Source: Chondrosia reniformis
Taxonomy: Eukaryota > Porifera > Demospongiae > Chondrillida > Chondrillidae
Direction: 5' to 3'
DNA length: 64,000 bases
NCBI GenBank assembly: GCA_947172415.1
Contig: OX359191.1
Span: forward strand, 1,798,001 to 1,862,000
The notes under the pieces were generated by a model, which was given only the letters and a program-made list of their open reading frames with translations, made no database searches and was not told where the DNA came from. Positions 35,701 through 48,203 of the stretch are shown one piece after another; positions within the stretch are counted from its first letter, which is position 1, and the number at the start of each line of letters is the position of its first letter. The translations under genes and the position numbers were made by a program.

Positions 35701-38700
35701 AGTAAGAGGGAGATGTTACGTGAATATAAAATTATATATACAATTTTAGAATTAAAGTTTTGATGAAATCTGATATTATTCAAACATCTTGCACTAGTAG
35801 ACATGTAATATTTACAATGCACAGCTTTCTTCTTTGTTGATTATATAGGTCAAAGAAATTTATCTTGGTCTCATCACACAAATTTTAACTCTTCTGGGAG
35901 CTTCAAATGAAGCTACAGTCCTTGAGCAAATGACAAGGGTTTATGACTTAGAAAAGGCCTTATCTGAGGTTAATCAAATTGCAGATAATTTAGAAGTGTA
36001 TAAGAATTGTATATACATATACTATATACGTACGTATATGATCATGAGCACTAATATAACACTATATATACCACATGAGCACATTACCATAGATGTGATA
36101 CATTGGCTTTGCAGCTTAATTATTAGGCTTAGTACAATTTCCAACACTTAATTTATATGTAAATGCAAATGACAGTGTTCAGGAAGCTTAATTAACTAAG
36201 CTTTAATTAATTTCTATTGTTCTTAATAATTTTGAGGACACTTTACATTTGACAACATATACGTAAGATCAACAATATTAGCAAGTAATTTGAGTGTGGG
36301 GGCTGCAGTACCACCAGTTTTTTATAACTCAAATTATTACTTGTTTCAATCAGTCTATTTTCACTTTCACTTATGTGTGTGTACATAGATGAGGATACCA
36401 TGCACTGCCTCTTTGCCATTTTACTGTTATTAATCTGTAGTATTTACCTTACCAATTGTTGTAACCAGTGTCATCAATCCAGGACAAACACTTACAGTAT
36501 TAGTTTGCATGAACATATAATAAACTGCATGTGATTGATTCCTTTATTGACTTTCTGCATTCACAGATATTCTTACCACAAGCAGAACAACGTAATATCA
36601 CAAAGATTAATAATCCAACTTCAATTGCTGAAATTATCCAGAAATACAATATACACGAAGATGTGTGTTGATGGTTGGCCAAATGTGTAAAAATAGTTAA
36701 TGTTTCAAATACATGCTGTACTTTATATACCCCAAATATTTAATATATAGAATGAATACATATACATGTATATACTTAGATCTGACATGTACATGTACAT
36801 ATGCATGTATGTATACACAGTCCAAGTTATTAAACTGGCCTGCATGATGAAAAATTGTATAACATTTAGTTTGTCTGTATTCAGTTTGATTGGCTGCAGT
36901 TCTTCAAAGCTTACTTTAGACCAGTAGGAAGTGATCATCTCATCACTAATGAAACAATTGTGACTGTGATAACAGAGGACTATTTTTCACAATTTGCAGC
37001 TGTTATTAGCAATTTTACAGAAACGTTAGTCACCACAGATATGTATATTTTATATAACTTCCTTTATGACTAACAATGCATGAATGGTTGAAATTTATTT
37101 TTTACTCTTCTTTATTTACACAATAGAGATTTTGACAATTATGTCAAGTGGTCCTTGGCTTTCCCGTATCTTCCACTGCTAGACTCAACAATTAGAGATA
37201 TCTACTACACCTTCAGTGAATTACTTTATGGAGTCGGTGAAACACCTCGCTTTAAAACTTGTAGTTCTGCAGCAACACAAGGCCTTTCATTTGCAGTAGC
37301 TAGATTGTACCAAAAATCTAATATTCAACCAGGGACAAGACAAAAGGTTTAAGTAAAATATTCCTTTCTGTGCAAACCATGTACACATTATTTGAGTTGA
37401 ATACCGTGTGAAATGGCCTCACCAAAGAAACAGTGCTCCTACACGATCGATTTTAAGATAAAAATATTTGAAGAGATTGACCCTAAAACTTTCTAAAACC
37501 AAATTTGCATGTTAAGTTCAGTAATCATGTACAATAAGTATTACCGAATACTACATAAGCAATGATGCATGTGTATATACACTTAGGTACATATAAATAT
37601 ATGAACATATGAACACATGCCCATGTACCTGAAAATCCAATATGCTACGCCTACTCTGTGTTAATACTATCAACATATATATTGTGTTAAGACTATAATT
37701 TACCTACCTAACTCGTTATCTCCTAACAGATGAATGAAGTCATAGATATTGTTCAAGAAACTTTTAAGAACCGTCTAGACAACAGAGAATGGATGGATGA
37801 TGAAACAAAAAAGCAATGCAAAAATAAGGTTGGTTAAGTTGTAATTCACTTATATATAGTGTAAAGCTGTATGTATTTCTTGAGCCTTTGCAATTCCACA
37901 AGTTAAGGTTTAACAAGATTGGAGACCTTAAAATTGTATATTTAACTGCATGGGAGATCTTTTCAGCAGTGTTGATGTTATCATATCTATAAAGTGAATA
38001 TAGAAATTCTAAATACAATTGACGTTTAACAAAACAAGAGGTAACTGATCGAAGGACGACATATATAATACCCTGGTTTGCAGTCTGGCTTAATAAGATT
38101 ATGCTTAATATATATGCATGTTGTTTCAAATAGCTAAATAATATCTAGGTTTATGTACAATACTTATTTTGTGTACGTAGGTTGACAAGATAACTAGGCA
38201 AATTGCATATCCAGATTTTATTACTAACAGAACCTATGTAGATGAGTACTACAAGGAGGTAAGGTGAAAATTGCTCTTGGCCACACATATTATACTTGTT
38301 TTAAATATGCATATGCAGGAGAGGTTATATAACATTGTTTTGTAAATAAATTGTATATAGCTCATTATATCACCAGATACTGGCTATTTTGAAAATGTAC
38401 TACTGGTCAGTCAATATTCATTAAATGAGTTGTTAAGGCAGTATGGGAAACCAACAGATAAGTCAAGGTATTGTAATGATTTTACAAGGAATTAGTATAA
38501 TTATCATGATCATTCAGCATGCATACTGAGACAGTATAAATATTTCACACAATGTGTTTAAAGAGATTATAAACATTATTTATTCATATTCATATATGGC
38601 TGCATGGCTATATATAGTTACACTTTTTACCCATTGCCATGGCAACGAACTGAAAATGGGGGTATTATCTATCTATACAGCATAAATTGGTGATTAATAG

Positions 38701-41700
38701 GATATATGATGTGAACAAGTTAATACAGGAAATGAAGTAAATCTTGAGCATTTGTTTTCTTTGTTACTAGCAATGAAGTCCATGAATCAAATTTCTAATT
38801 CCTCTGCCCTTTTTTAGCGATTTTGATCCCAGGCTGCTCAAATGTCATGGCAATGGGGTATATATCAGTTATAGCCCATCGTTTTGGACTTCACCAAAAA
38901 ATAATTTCTCAGCCTTGGCTGGGCAGCCTCTACGTATACCTCGCATTATATTTTGGCTATAGTCCTTGTCTCTTGGCTATATATATGTAACTATTACAAT
39001 ACATTCCTTTTAGATGGGAAATACCTCCTACTTCTGTCAATGCTTACTATTCTGGAAGTTTCAACCAATTTGGTAAGTATATGTAAGTGCAGGTGTTCTG
39101 ATGACCAGTAATCAGCTGCCATGTAATTTTATATTATTATTATTATTATTACTATTAATTAAAGTGACATGTGTATGTACCTGTAAAAAGGAAACACAAG
39201 GCCAAGCTGAGCCCATGAGTCACTGTAATTAAGTTTATACTATACGTATTTATATATGTATATATATATCATTAATCAGCAGCTGTGCAACTCAAATCAG
39301 AAAAACAGAAACATCCTATCTATATCGTAAACCACCCACAGCGGTAATATATATTACCGATGTTATATATGATTTATATACATTTCCGTTTGGATTTATC
39401 TAATCTATGTATATATATGTATTAGTTATACCATGCACGGTGCTGAGGTGTATATGGATTTTATACGTATGAGTCACGAGGGTGAGTACGTATAAAATTC
39501 ATATACACCTCAGCGCCGTGGTATGAGTGATATATACTCTGTCGCTTTATCACTATTTTGGCGGGACTTTCAGGATGGCTCTGTTAGCGTCTGGTTGTTT
39601 TGCTTAAACACTGACAACTTAATAGAATGCTCTTGCCCTGACTACTCCAACTGTCCTAAATGTAAGGAGAATTGTCCACCCCCCAATGCAGTATATAGCT
39701 TCTTAAATCCTGTTATATCATGGTTACCAAAATTTAAACACAGGTGGTTCCCCCAGCAACGGAATATATATATGATAACACAAGTTCTGATATTATTAAT
39801 GTTTGGTGTTACACCATTTTTGCTTTTCTAATTATTCAGTATACCTGGCAGGGATTCTTCATCCTCCATTTTTTGATGTAAAATGGCCAGAGTGAGCTAT
39901 ATAATCATACACCATTAGGAATGAATTAGGATTAATTAATTAATTTAGAATGAATGTTCATACAGTACATATTAACTAAGAGTTACGTATTTGAGCAATG
40001 ATTTTCTAATAATTAACATTTACTAAAATTGAAATAATCTGCACTCATTGATGTAGCTACTTTTTATATGGTGCAATTGGAATGGTGGTAGGCCATGAAT
40101 TAACACATGGCTTCGATGATCAAGGTACACTATATACTTTTACAAGATGTACATATATATTGTTTGTTCAAGGTGTAACCTATTAGTAACAGCTGAAGAA
40201 GGTCTACGGACCCAAACGTTCTGATTGTTTCGCTCTGCTGTGGAAAGCTCACTATTCCTTCTTGTCATACTGAAATTTATTCGTATATAGCCATATTCTG
40301 TATACTGTACACACATCACTTCTATGTTTGAGCACATCATGATAGCTGAAGTATAAGAGATGGTACACCATCACTGCTATAATATTATAATCAATGCATT
40401 ATGTATTTCTCTAAAGGTCAGAGATTCAATGCTGAGGGAAACATAGAAAAGTGGTGGACAGATGAATCACAGATGGCTTTTGATAGTCTAAAGAAATGCT
40501 ATATAGATCAATATAGTGGATATACGCAAGAAGGACTTCCGGTACATATATATACATGCATTCACATATATTTAATGTGAATATATGATCCAATTTAAAA
40601 CTTTGCATATATACTAGATTGATGGAGCTTTAACTCTTGGTGAGAACATTGCAGACAACGGAGGAATTCAAAACAGTTTTCAGGTAGACCATTATTTTAT
40701 AATCTTTATATATACTTTTATTGCAATTTTGTATATACAGTGTAGTCCACATAATTCAAATCTCAGAATTCATTATCAAAATTTGAATTAAGCAAAAATT
40801 TGAATTGTCAGTATTTTATCAAAATCAAGTACATATGTATTAAACACAATTTCTACTGAAAGAAAGTTAGTTATAACAGTCAAATATAAGTACTGTTGGC
40901 ATTAGTAGTTACTGTCTAGTAAAGTACCGTATAGCGGGAATGCGAGAGTAAAAGATTGAGATTTGTCAAAATTAAACATTGTGGTTAAAAGAATGTGAGA
41001 TAACGCTTAGGTGTATGGGATGTGTATGCAAAATTACTGAGGTGTCAAATCAATACGTGTCAAAAGATTGAGCACACAGTCAAAGATATGTGGCTTCAAC
41101 ACGGTAAACTAATTTGAGCTTTTTCCTTATGGATAAAGATTTGTAGCTGCCTCTTTTCATTCTAGAAATTAAGGTGAAACAAAAGCTATTTTTCGAACTA
41201 AACAGAATTGTCCGTTCGAAATTTTGTATTACTGAAATACAGGGAATATACGGATTCTTCTAATTATGCAAAATTTCGAATGAACCGGATAGGAATTATG
41301 TGGACTACACTGATCATTCTTTTTATATGTTAATTAAAGTGGGCTAGGAGTGCTTTATCACACAACGTTAACCACACTGCATGAGTGCCATAGATCACAT
41401 AAAGAGCTCCTAGCCCACTGAAATGATATAGAGTGCCTTACATGGGCAGACTGCTGGTATTTTTACGTAAATTCATTTGGCTGACTGCTAGCTATTCTCC
41501 CTGTTGTGTAATCTGCAAGCCAATTGGATGATTTTTGCTAGAGTGCTTTGTGCAATTTAAAGTATGCAAAACCACTTTGATCTGCCCACACAAGTCATTT
41601 ATAAATTGGGATGTTTGTTTATCTGAAAAACTGGTTGTACTGTATATATACGTACATATTATTTATAGGCCTACAAGACAACTCCTGGTTCACAAAACCC

Positions 41701-43954
41701 TACACTACCCATAATAGGAGAAAAGTATACCAACGACCAGCTCTTCTTCATAGCTTTTGGTCAAGTGAGCATATATGTAGACATATAATATGAATGTATA
41801 GATATTGTTCTACGTATGTACATCTGCAGAAGTCGAAATCATTATTTGAAACATATGTGTATACAAACAATATACACCCATTTTTAATTTTATTACTTTT
41901 ATAAATGTTTCCGAACTAGGGAATAGACAGCCCTAAGTCCGAATACACTCTACAGGAATACATCTGCAAAAAGTATCGAAACAAGACACTGATTATATGA
42001 TAAGGCTAATCATACAGAAGTTGCATATACACTGAAATTTAAGTAACTTAACCATACACTTCTGTGTTTGGGTGCACCATTCCTACTTGAGGTTAGTGCG
42101 TCCAAACACAGAAGTGTATGGTTAAGTTACTTAAATTTCAGTATATATGCAACTTTTGTATGATTAGCCTTATCATATAATCTGTGTCTTGTTTCGATAC
42201 TTTTTGCAGATGTATTAGTGAACACTTCCATTCCTACTTCCAACATCATTTTTTAAATGTTTTTTTACTTGTATAAACAGCAACACCTTTACAGTATATA
42301 CCTATACGCATTTTTATTTTTCCCTCTACTTTAAGCTATATAGACTCTTTAGTCTTTTAATGTGACTTATAAACCCTTGTGGTTGGGCTGCCTTTATACT
42401 GATTTCATTTTTGTATATATAGCATGTCTAATAAGTTAGCCCATGTTTGACCTCCTGTGTACAATTAGGGGTTATATATAGTGCTTTGTTTCAAAGCATG
42501 TAATAAGGTTATATCTGAAAGGGATCAAAATTCAACTGTTGTAGATCCTTCAGGTCACAATGATATAATCTGTATACTATTAGAGGTTTCCTTCATTGTA
42601 TCTGTACATATATATTTATATAGGTTTGGTGCACATTGTATTCCCCAGCCAGACTTCAACTTCAAATTCAAAGAGGCCCGCACAGTCCTGGAAAAATAAG
42701 GTACAAGCACACATGTAGTTTGAAATTATGACAAAGTGGAAAGTTTAGCTTTATATATATAGACCACCCCAATACACATTTGGGCCATCTAAAAAGTTTG
42801 TATGTATTTAACCCTTTATCGTGGATGAGCCACTATAGTGGCTCGCGTGTGACCGCAGCTGGTGTGGAAAAGATGTAGCTATTGCACAACCGTCATGGTG
42901 GACAAGCCACTATAGTGGCTCGTCTCATAGAACATATTTACGAACGAATGTGAACTTTCTTAGCATAATTCTTACCTTTTCCGTTAACTACGCTTAATAT
43001 TGAACACAATAATAAGTCTGCACTGATAAAATCGGGCATTTTACGATGGTGTTTACTCGCCGAACATGATTATCAAAACATCTGGTATAACCCTACAAAA
43101 TATCGTCGTGTCTATTGTTTATAAAGTCTGTCATTAGTACCTTTAAGATGGTCCGAAGATTTAGAGCCGAAAATATACCAGTGGGTGAGCCAGACTGGGA
43201 CAATTCTGACGCTAGCTCCGATGAAGACGACTACTCAGAATAGATTCCCTCAGAAGACCCGCACCAGCAAGCAGAGGAGTCGGACGAAGATTCTGACAAC
43301 TCGTACGATACAAATAACGAACCCACGAGCATCTCCACCAGTGACAACGCAACCGAATCTACATGTAATTCACTTGTAGATATTACTACGTACGTATATT
43401 ATCGTAAAACTGCCACATAACACCGTATAGTCTCCTTGTACGTAAAGTTTTATATGTGTTATAACTTTGTTGTAATATACCGCATGGCTGTATTATTGCA
43501 AATTTATATACTACTCACTATGTGTTACCTAGGAATTTATTTTAAATAAAATAATCGAATCGTCCACGACCACCAGTCGAGCCACTTTAGTGGCTTATCC
43601 ACGATAAGGCATTATTGCGCAAGGACATTTTTCCACAATAAAGGGTTAACTTCTTTATATTTTACAGGAATATGTTAATAATGTGCTCTACTATATTATT
43701 ATGATGCATACAAGTTAATTAAATGAATTGCACTATCCACGTGTATTTCACCAATGCAATCTGCACAAATAATGTGAAATTTTGTAAAAAATTTGCTGAA
43801 TGAAAGCAATCACTTTCTGGTATACTATATTATGGTAAACATTTCCTTCCTTTGCAGAGTCCTGGGCTCTCTTGCCAACTCCTATGACTTTGCAAAAGCT
43901 TTCCAATGTCCAACTACCATTTACAATCCAGAACAAAAGTGTGAACTTTGGTAA
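32747..43954 (+). CDS. M13 zinc metallopeptidase (neprilysin / endothelin-converting-enzyme family)
   Basis: Nineteen exons: 32,747-33,095; 33,997-34,155; 35,066-35,256; 35,385-35,435; 35,849-35,995; 36,567-36,662; 36,885-37,024; 37,127-37,346; 37,730-37,828; 38,181-38,258; 38,361-38,467; 39,014-39,072; 39,840-39,891; 40,057-40,124; 40,417-40,541; 40,618-40,683; 41,669-41,764; 42,624-42,700; 43,858-43,954. Every phase agrees, giving 758 residues (human family members are 750-770). It is a type II membrane protein: short cytosolic tail, a membrane segment at about 33-62, then the extracellular CEDFYQFSCGGW motif. Zinc and catalytic residues are His596, Glu597 and His600 (GHELTHGFDD) with Glu656 and Asp660 (GENIADNGG). 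NAYY (555-558), His721 and Arg727 match substrate-binding positions. It ends CELW, the family C-terminus. It probably cleaves small extracellular peptides. Confidence 0.95.
33115..33600. mobile_element. Insertion-like block in M13 intron 1 with promoter-type motifs and a tandem duplication
   Basis: ACGCATGCGCAGTA (an NRF-1-type palindrome) is followed by CAAAATGGCATCC (YY1/initiator-like). That contains an ATG opening a 22-codon frame, MASSLYSRLQKGKYLSPFAA, rich in Arg/Lys/Ser without acids like a mitochondrial presequence. Two imperfect tandem copies of a roughly 120-base unit follow (33,310-33,430 and 33,441-33,580). No clear termini or target duplication are found. Confidence 0.4.
34369..34523. 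mobile_element. MITE with ~40-bp TIRs
   Basis: GGGTCGATTGTCCAGACCGG at the left is mirrored at the right (GGGTTGGTTGTCCAGACCCG), followed on both sides by an ATCAGTAATCG block. The fragment of this intron repeated at 55,255-55,430 lacks the element. Confidence 0.65.
34713..34959. mobile_element. MITE with ~38-bp TIRs
   Basis: The left end GTGAGCGCCACCAGTAGAAA is mirrored by the right end (inverted GTGAGCACCGCCAGTAGAAA), continuing through CACAGAAAATGGCC. ATAT flanks both sides. Intronic in the M13 gene. Confidence 0.65.
39431..39523. repeat. Near-perfect hairpin with 17-base loop
   Basis: Arms of about 38 bases (CGGTGCTGAGGTGTATATGG side and its inverse CTCAGCGCCG side) flank a loop that begins TGAGTCACGAGGG. 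It is followed by a 102-codon intronic frame containing CPDYSNCPKCKENCP. Both are kept in the second duplication copy (about 59,015-59,110), but there the downstream frame is altered. I treat the frame as unproven. Confidence 0.6.
40186..40217 (+). ncRNA. Decayed hammerhead-like core
   Basis: CTGAAGA (40,193-40,199), then stem GGTC/GACC closed by TACG (40,201-40,212), then CAAAC instead of GAAAC. Compared with the 8,780 motif (GACC/GGTC) the stem bases are swapped but pairing is kept. The duplicated copy at 59,757-59,790 has lost pairing (GGTC/GTCC). Probably inactive. Confidence 0.3.
40738..41312. mobile_element. MITE-type element with perfect 20-bp TIRs
   Basis: It begins CAGTGTAGTCCACATAATTC and ends in the exact inverse. 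It lies in M13 intron 16 and is also present in the second copy (60,315-60,911), so it predates the duplication. No transposase was recognised. Tc1/pogo-like ends are possible. Confidence 0.7.
41336..41420. repeat. Short inverted-repeat element
   Basis: GTGGGCTAGGAGTGCTTTAT at the left and ATAAAGAGCTCCTAGCCCAC at the right form imperfect arms around a roughly 35-base middle. Conserved in the second copy (60,937-61,020). Confidence 0.6.
41957..42216. repeat. Long foldback (two ~117-bp arms, short loop)
   Basis: AATACATCTGCAAAAAGTAT at the left is mirrored by the right arm ending GCAGATGTATT, with nearly complete pairing over about 117 bases. The loop is around GGTGCACCATTCCTACTTG. The transcript would form a long hairpin, a possible small-RNA source. 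The second copy at 61,557-61,817 keeps the pairing. Confidence 0.85.
42812..43645. mobile_element. Non-autonomous piggyBac-type element
   Basis: TTAA occurs on both sides (42,808-42,811 and 43,646-43,649). The ends are CCCTTTAT and the inverse ATAAAGGG, with internal GTGGATGAGCCACTATAGTGGC motifs repeated at both sides. Inside, ATGGTCCGAAGATTTAGAGC opens a short frame with acidic DSDASSDEDDY-like composition that stops early, reminiscent of a piggyBac transposase N-terminus. The duplicated intron at 62,433-62,436 has a single TTAA and no element. Confidence 0.9.
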
Positions 43955-44191
43955 TCCAATTGGAAGTTTTACATATATATACGTATATACCTGCTTATAA
44001 GGTATATATACGTATACACTCTAGGTGGATATATCTGTAGTCTATATAAAACCCATAGTGCTCTTTACTCAGCTAATAGGAATAATAGTTGCAGCTTGAC
44101 AGTGCTTTACCTAGCTACATATATACTTTGAGTTTTGTATTCTGTATATCACTGTCAAAGTTTAGATCATGCATGCAGTATATTAGTATCA

Positions 44192-44197
44192 AATAAA
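44192..44197 (+). terminator. Poly(A) signal of the M13 gene
   Basis: AATAAA lies about 240 bases after the stop and is kept in the second copy at 62,979-62,984. Confidence 0.5.
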
Positions 44198-45083
44198 CAA
44201 TGGATTTAATGATGAAACTCCTAAGGATGAAATGTACGTATACCTTGAGAAAACCAAAGTATACCTATTTGATACTCAAAAAAGTCCAAATGTACAACGT
44301 ATATATATCAAAGACATATGGAAGCCCCATTTACAGAAGGAAATGGTAATGGTACGTAATTAAAAGGGATTGATATATAGCATGGACTGCTTTCTGAGTA
44401 ACTAAATTACAAGGCCACATACAGGTCCTGAAACTATAATGACATGTTATCGTACAGTGTTTGCATTGTGTCAAGCCATATATAGTATATAAGTTCTCCT
44501 ATAGCAAGCTCACAATAGGCCTATAGAATTGATGAATCAATTTATTATTGAAGTGACCTGACATGACTGTATATGTATTAGCCATGTACATGCATCCCTA
44601 TTTGTATAAATGTTTCTGCTGCAGCCTGTATCTGTAACTGCATGGGGATGTATGATTAAATAGAACTGTTGCTCAATAATCTCAGTATCCTATTATGATC
44701 GCAACAAATACCCCCTATCACTTCATATCCCTTATCATAGCTATAGCTGCATGATTACTACATAAAAATGTACGCTTGATCATATATATACTGTATTTCA
44801 TTTTCTTCAATGTACACACACAGTTCAAATAAAAGGTGACAGGTGACATTTTTAATATGTTTAGATTTCCTTCGTAATAGTGTAATTATTAATCAGGTCT
44901 GCTGCATGCATGCATGTCAAGACCTTTGGGGACTATATATGTATGTGTAAAAGCATCTATAATAACAAGACCTATTGTATATAGATGTGGTGTTTATATA
45001 TTATTCATACGTACATGCAGGTTATCTAATTTAGTACTCCACTGCATGTACATTTTTACATAAGTGTATTAGCAATTGCTTGT

Positions 45084-47797
45084 CTATTGTCCTTTATATT
45101 TCCTATAAAAGTTTAATCCGCTTTGAGTGAGGAAATTCATCAGTTCTTTTGGATTGGATTGAATTCTTTTATACTGTCCACTTGCATGACCATAGAAATC
45201 ATCATGTTTAGCATCCTACATATAATTGAAAAAGTGCATGGGGCTTATCAAGTATTCATGATCACTGGATCAAAATTAGCTATTCTAGCAATTCTTTTAG
45301 AATCACCTGTAGAACTGCCAACAATCTGCAACAAGAAACAGCCTTTGCAAAGTAAAGGTGCTGATAACTGAAGGGGACTCCAATCAATCCTCTGGTATCA
45401 AATACATGAGACTTGTACAAATCAATGATTTCTGTCTCTGTTATGCCTGGCTTTTTCCCAATACCTAGGAAAAATAAATCTTTTTAGTGGTAATATATCC
45501 AAATATTCATAATATATATATATATATCATGGCAATTCTGTTCTGGGGTATATAGGATATATGTACATCTACATATGCTGATCAATTTTGTATTTACACA
45601 AACATATTGAAAATGCTATATATATACATACACGAAACAGTGTCTTATAATAATGTTCACATGCACACTAACTGGAAATCAGTAATGGTATTCCTTTCAT
45701 GTTGGGGGTGGAAGGCTCCAAAAACATCATTAGAAAGTAGGCAAGGTCCATCATTGGATCACAGTTGTAATTGTATTTCCAATCCAGTATGGCTACAACT
45801 TCATACTGTATACATACATGCCAAATGTCTGCTATAAAGGCTTTAATGGTTGATTACTTAATTACTTTACTTACTTCTCTATTAAAGACAAAGTTGGATA
45901 TGTCCAAGTTTCCATGCACTAGCCCAGTGCAAACATGGGAAGGATGCACACTGCCTTTTATTGCTGAAAAAAGCTCTCTGGGCCTCGGCTCATGTGAACT
46001 GTGATGCTGATCAAAATCATCAAAGAAGCCACTGTCAGTAAATTTCTTCCCTTTGGAACCTTTGCTAGCTCTCTGAAAGTTCTCATCCCAAATATCAACC
46101 TGCATATATATTAGCATATGCATGTAAATGTGAGCGCTATATAGTAGGTGTTATTATATATAATAATAAAAAAGCTTAAGGATACTAAGAGCTGGTATAA
46201 CGTACTTTAAACACCCTGCAGAGAGTTCAATATATTGTATATATATATAACATTCAGGCAAACACATGCATCCAGATGTATTTGTATATCTGCATATACC
46301 TGTTTACTCCAAAATTGCTGGCTGTTTTTGAATTTCATGGTTTCCTGAGATAAAGTCCAAATCCAGTGGTAATTGTGTATATTTCCCATTTCCCTGATAC
46401 ATTTTATCAGTGGGTGTTTGATACTTCGCCCATCTTTCAAAGTAGCAATGTATAACTCATATATATTGGCAAATGTTCTTCCTTCAACAAATTCTAAAAT
46501 GAGAAATTCTGTTCCGATGATTTTTGCCTCCTCTGAATTGCTTAAATGAATCACCGATTGTACAGGAATAACACGAGTGTTGTATCCTCTTTTTGTGTCT
46601 CTCTTTATAGTCATAAGAATGTGGTTAAGAACTTCGACCTTAAAAAGAGGAAGAACTATATGTACATTGCTTTATTATACACTTATGGAAAACTGCTAAT
46701 AAAACAGTACATGGGAATCACATGTTCATTTGAAATGAATATACAGATAAGATAGACACACAGATAGATATATAGATAGATATATAGATAGAGGCCTAGG
46801 GAGAGATGAAATCGATTTCAACATTGGACGTTTATTCGATAACTTCAAGAAGTATTCGATTATCGATGACACGATTGCAAATTTTTGATGTCTGTTACTC
46901 AATTATCCAAAAAACTTAATCGATTTGCCCCGATGCATGGACTTGCATCTCGGACACTTTGTAGTTTTGTAAATACGCGCCTACTAGTGTACAAACTGTA
47001 GCGAATGTTTCTGTAGGACCTTTTTGGCGGTGTCTGTAAGTTTCTCATAGCCCTCATATGCCTTCTTCCATCTAAAAGTTTTAGACTATATAGCTATATG
47101 AGATTCACCCATGACTTTTTGTGACGAGATGGTAAAGGGGGTTAAAGGCATAAGTACAGGTGCATAAAAGAAAGAAAGAGAGGTCTATATTTGATTGGAA
47201 TAGGTATAATTGTGAAGATAATACTATTTATACTAACCAATTGCTAGGCTTCATAATTTTCTAAACATCACATGTACAGGGAACATAATTATGCATGTAT
47301 ATATGTAGGTATATATGTAGATTATACCTTTGTCCAGCTGTCAGCATATCCATTGAATTTGACAATAAATTTGAATTCCTTTCTGCTGTGCAGTTCTTTA
47401 AATGTTAATAAAAAGGTATGCTGATTATCCTTTTTCCTATATACATGCATACGTATATAGGCTAGTTATATGTGTTGAAATGCATGCACTTTTATAATGT
47501 GTATAATGTAAACAACACTAATGTATAGAACATGTAAGCTATTTTCTGAGGAAATTGTATCAATAATTTTCAAAAATGAGAAAAATTAGTTAATGTTTTC
47601 CTTTATGTTGATATATCCATCGTTACCTAATCAGCTAGTGATATATAGATATTAATTCATGGTCCTGCAAACCTGCTCAATGGTCTTATGTCCCAATCTG
47701 TGGTTTGTATCTCTCCTTTAGTTAGCTTCCTCTTGATACTTTCTAAACGACTGCGATGCGTCTCCAAATTCTTCTTTAAATTTTGTGCGTAGTCCAT
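45084..47797 (-). CDS. APH-fold small-molecule kinase-like protein, catalytic Asp replaced
   Basis: Seven exons: 47,797-47,673; 47,436-47,328; 46,638-46,300; 46,099-45,875; 45,805-45,673; 45,464-45,307; 45,215-45,084. They join in phase to 406 residues. The order of motifs is that of aminoglycoside-phosphotransferase domains of the ACAD10/11 type: FLILEFVEGR, then the Brenner-like loop LVHGNLDISNFVF (residues 252-262), then VVAILDWK (269-276) and DPMMDLAYFLM. The usual HGD is HGN here: Asn255 replaces the catalytic Asp, while Asn260 and metal-binding Asp274 remain. It may be inactive or use altered chemistry; the substrate is unknown. It is divergent from the NB-ARC gene, 406 bases away. A second copy of its 3' end lies at the right window edge. 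Confidence 0.85.
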
Positions 47798-48203
47798 TAG
47801 CCATCTACTGTTCAGATGAAAATTTTGTAAATCTGGATTCAGAGCTAATATACGTAATCGTAGAATGACTTAAGGTACTTATATATAGCTTATATAGCTA
47901 GTTCTAGCTAATTGTAGAAAATATACACATACATGCATGACGTAGTGCGCAATTGTATTTTTCAAAGGTATTTTCCATCGGAAAGCACCGCCTAGAATCC
48001 CTCCACTTTACCATTTCATGACTGAACAATTATAAATGGCATGCCCAGGCATGTCTGAAAGCTTATGACCATGATTATATGGAGTAGAAAATCGATAATC
48101 GGACGACAGGTTTCCAACGGGGAGCAGCATTTCGCAATACTGCGGTGAGTGCCACCCACGCAAATTCAGTTTCCTGAAACATTTTCTTCTTTTTTTAGTT
48201 GAG
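47798..48203. promoter_or_regulatory. Divergent promoter region with a short 5' UTR intron
   Basis: Lies between the ATGs of the APH-like (minus) and NB-ARC (plus) genes. A 54-base intron (48,145-48,198, GTGAGT to TTTTTTTAG) in the 5' leader of the NB-ARC gene fits well. Shared control is inferred from the head-to-head layout. Confidence 0.5.

Larger units (their letters stand above)
36925..45410. repeat. Segmental duplication, copy 1
   Basis: This runs from within M13 exon 7 through the end of the APH-like gene and is repeated at about 55,470-64,000 in the same orientation with high identity. The copies differ by element insertions, small indels in AT repeats and a few coding substitutions. 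Confidence 0.93.

Noticed and set aside
39523..39831. Intronic 102-codon ORF as a real gene
   Set aside because: It lies inside M13 intron 12 on the same strand, has no recognisable domain, and the second copy breaks the frame early.
43143..43243. A complete piggyBac transposase
   Set aside because: Only a short acidic N-terminal-like frame is present before a stop. The catalytic region is absent, so the element is non-autonomous.
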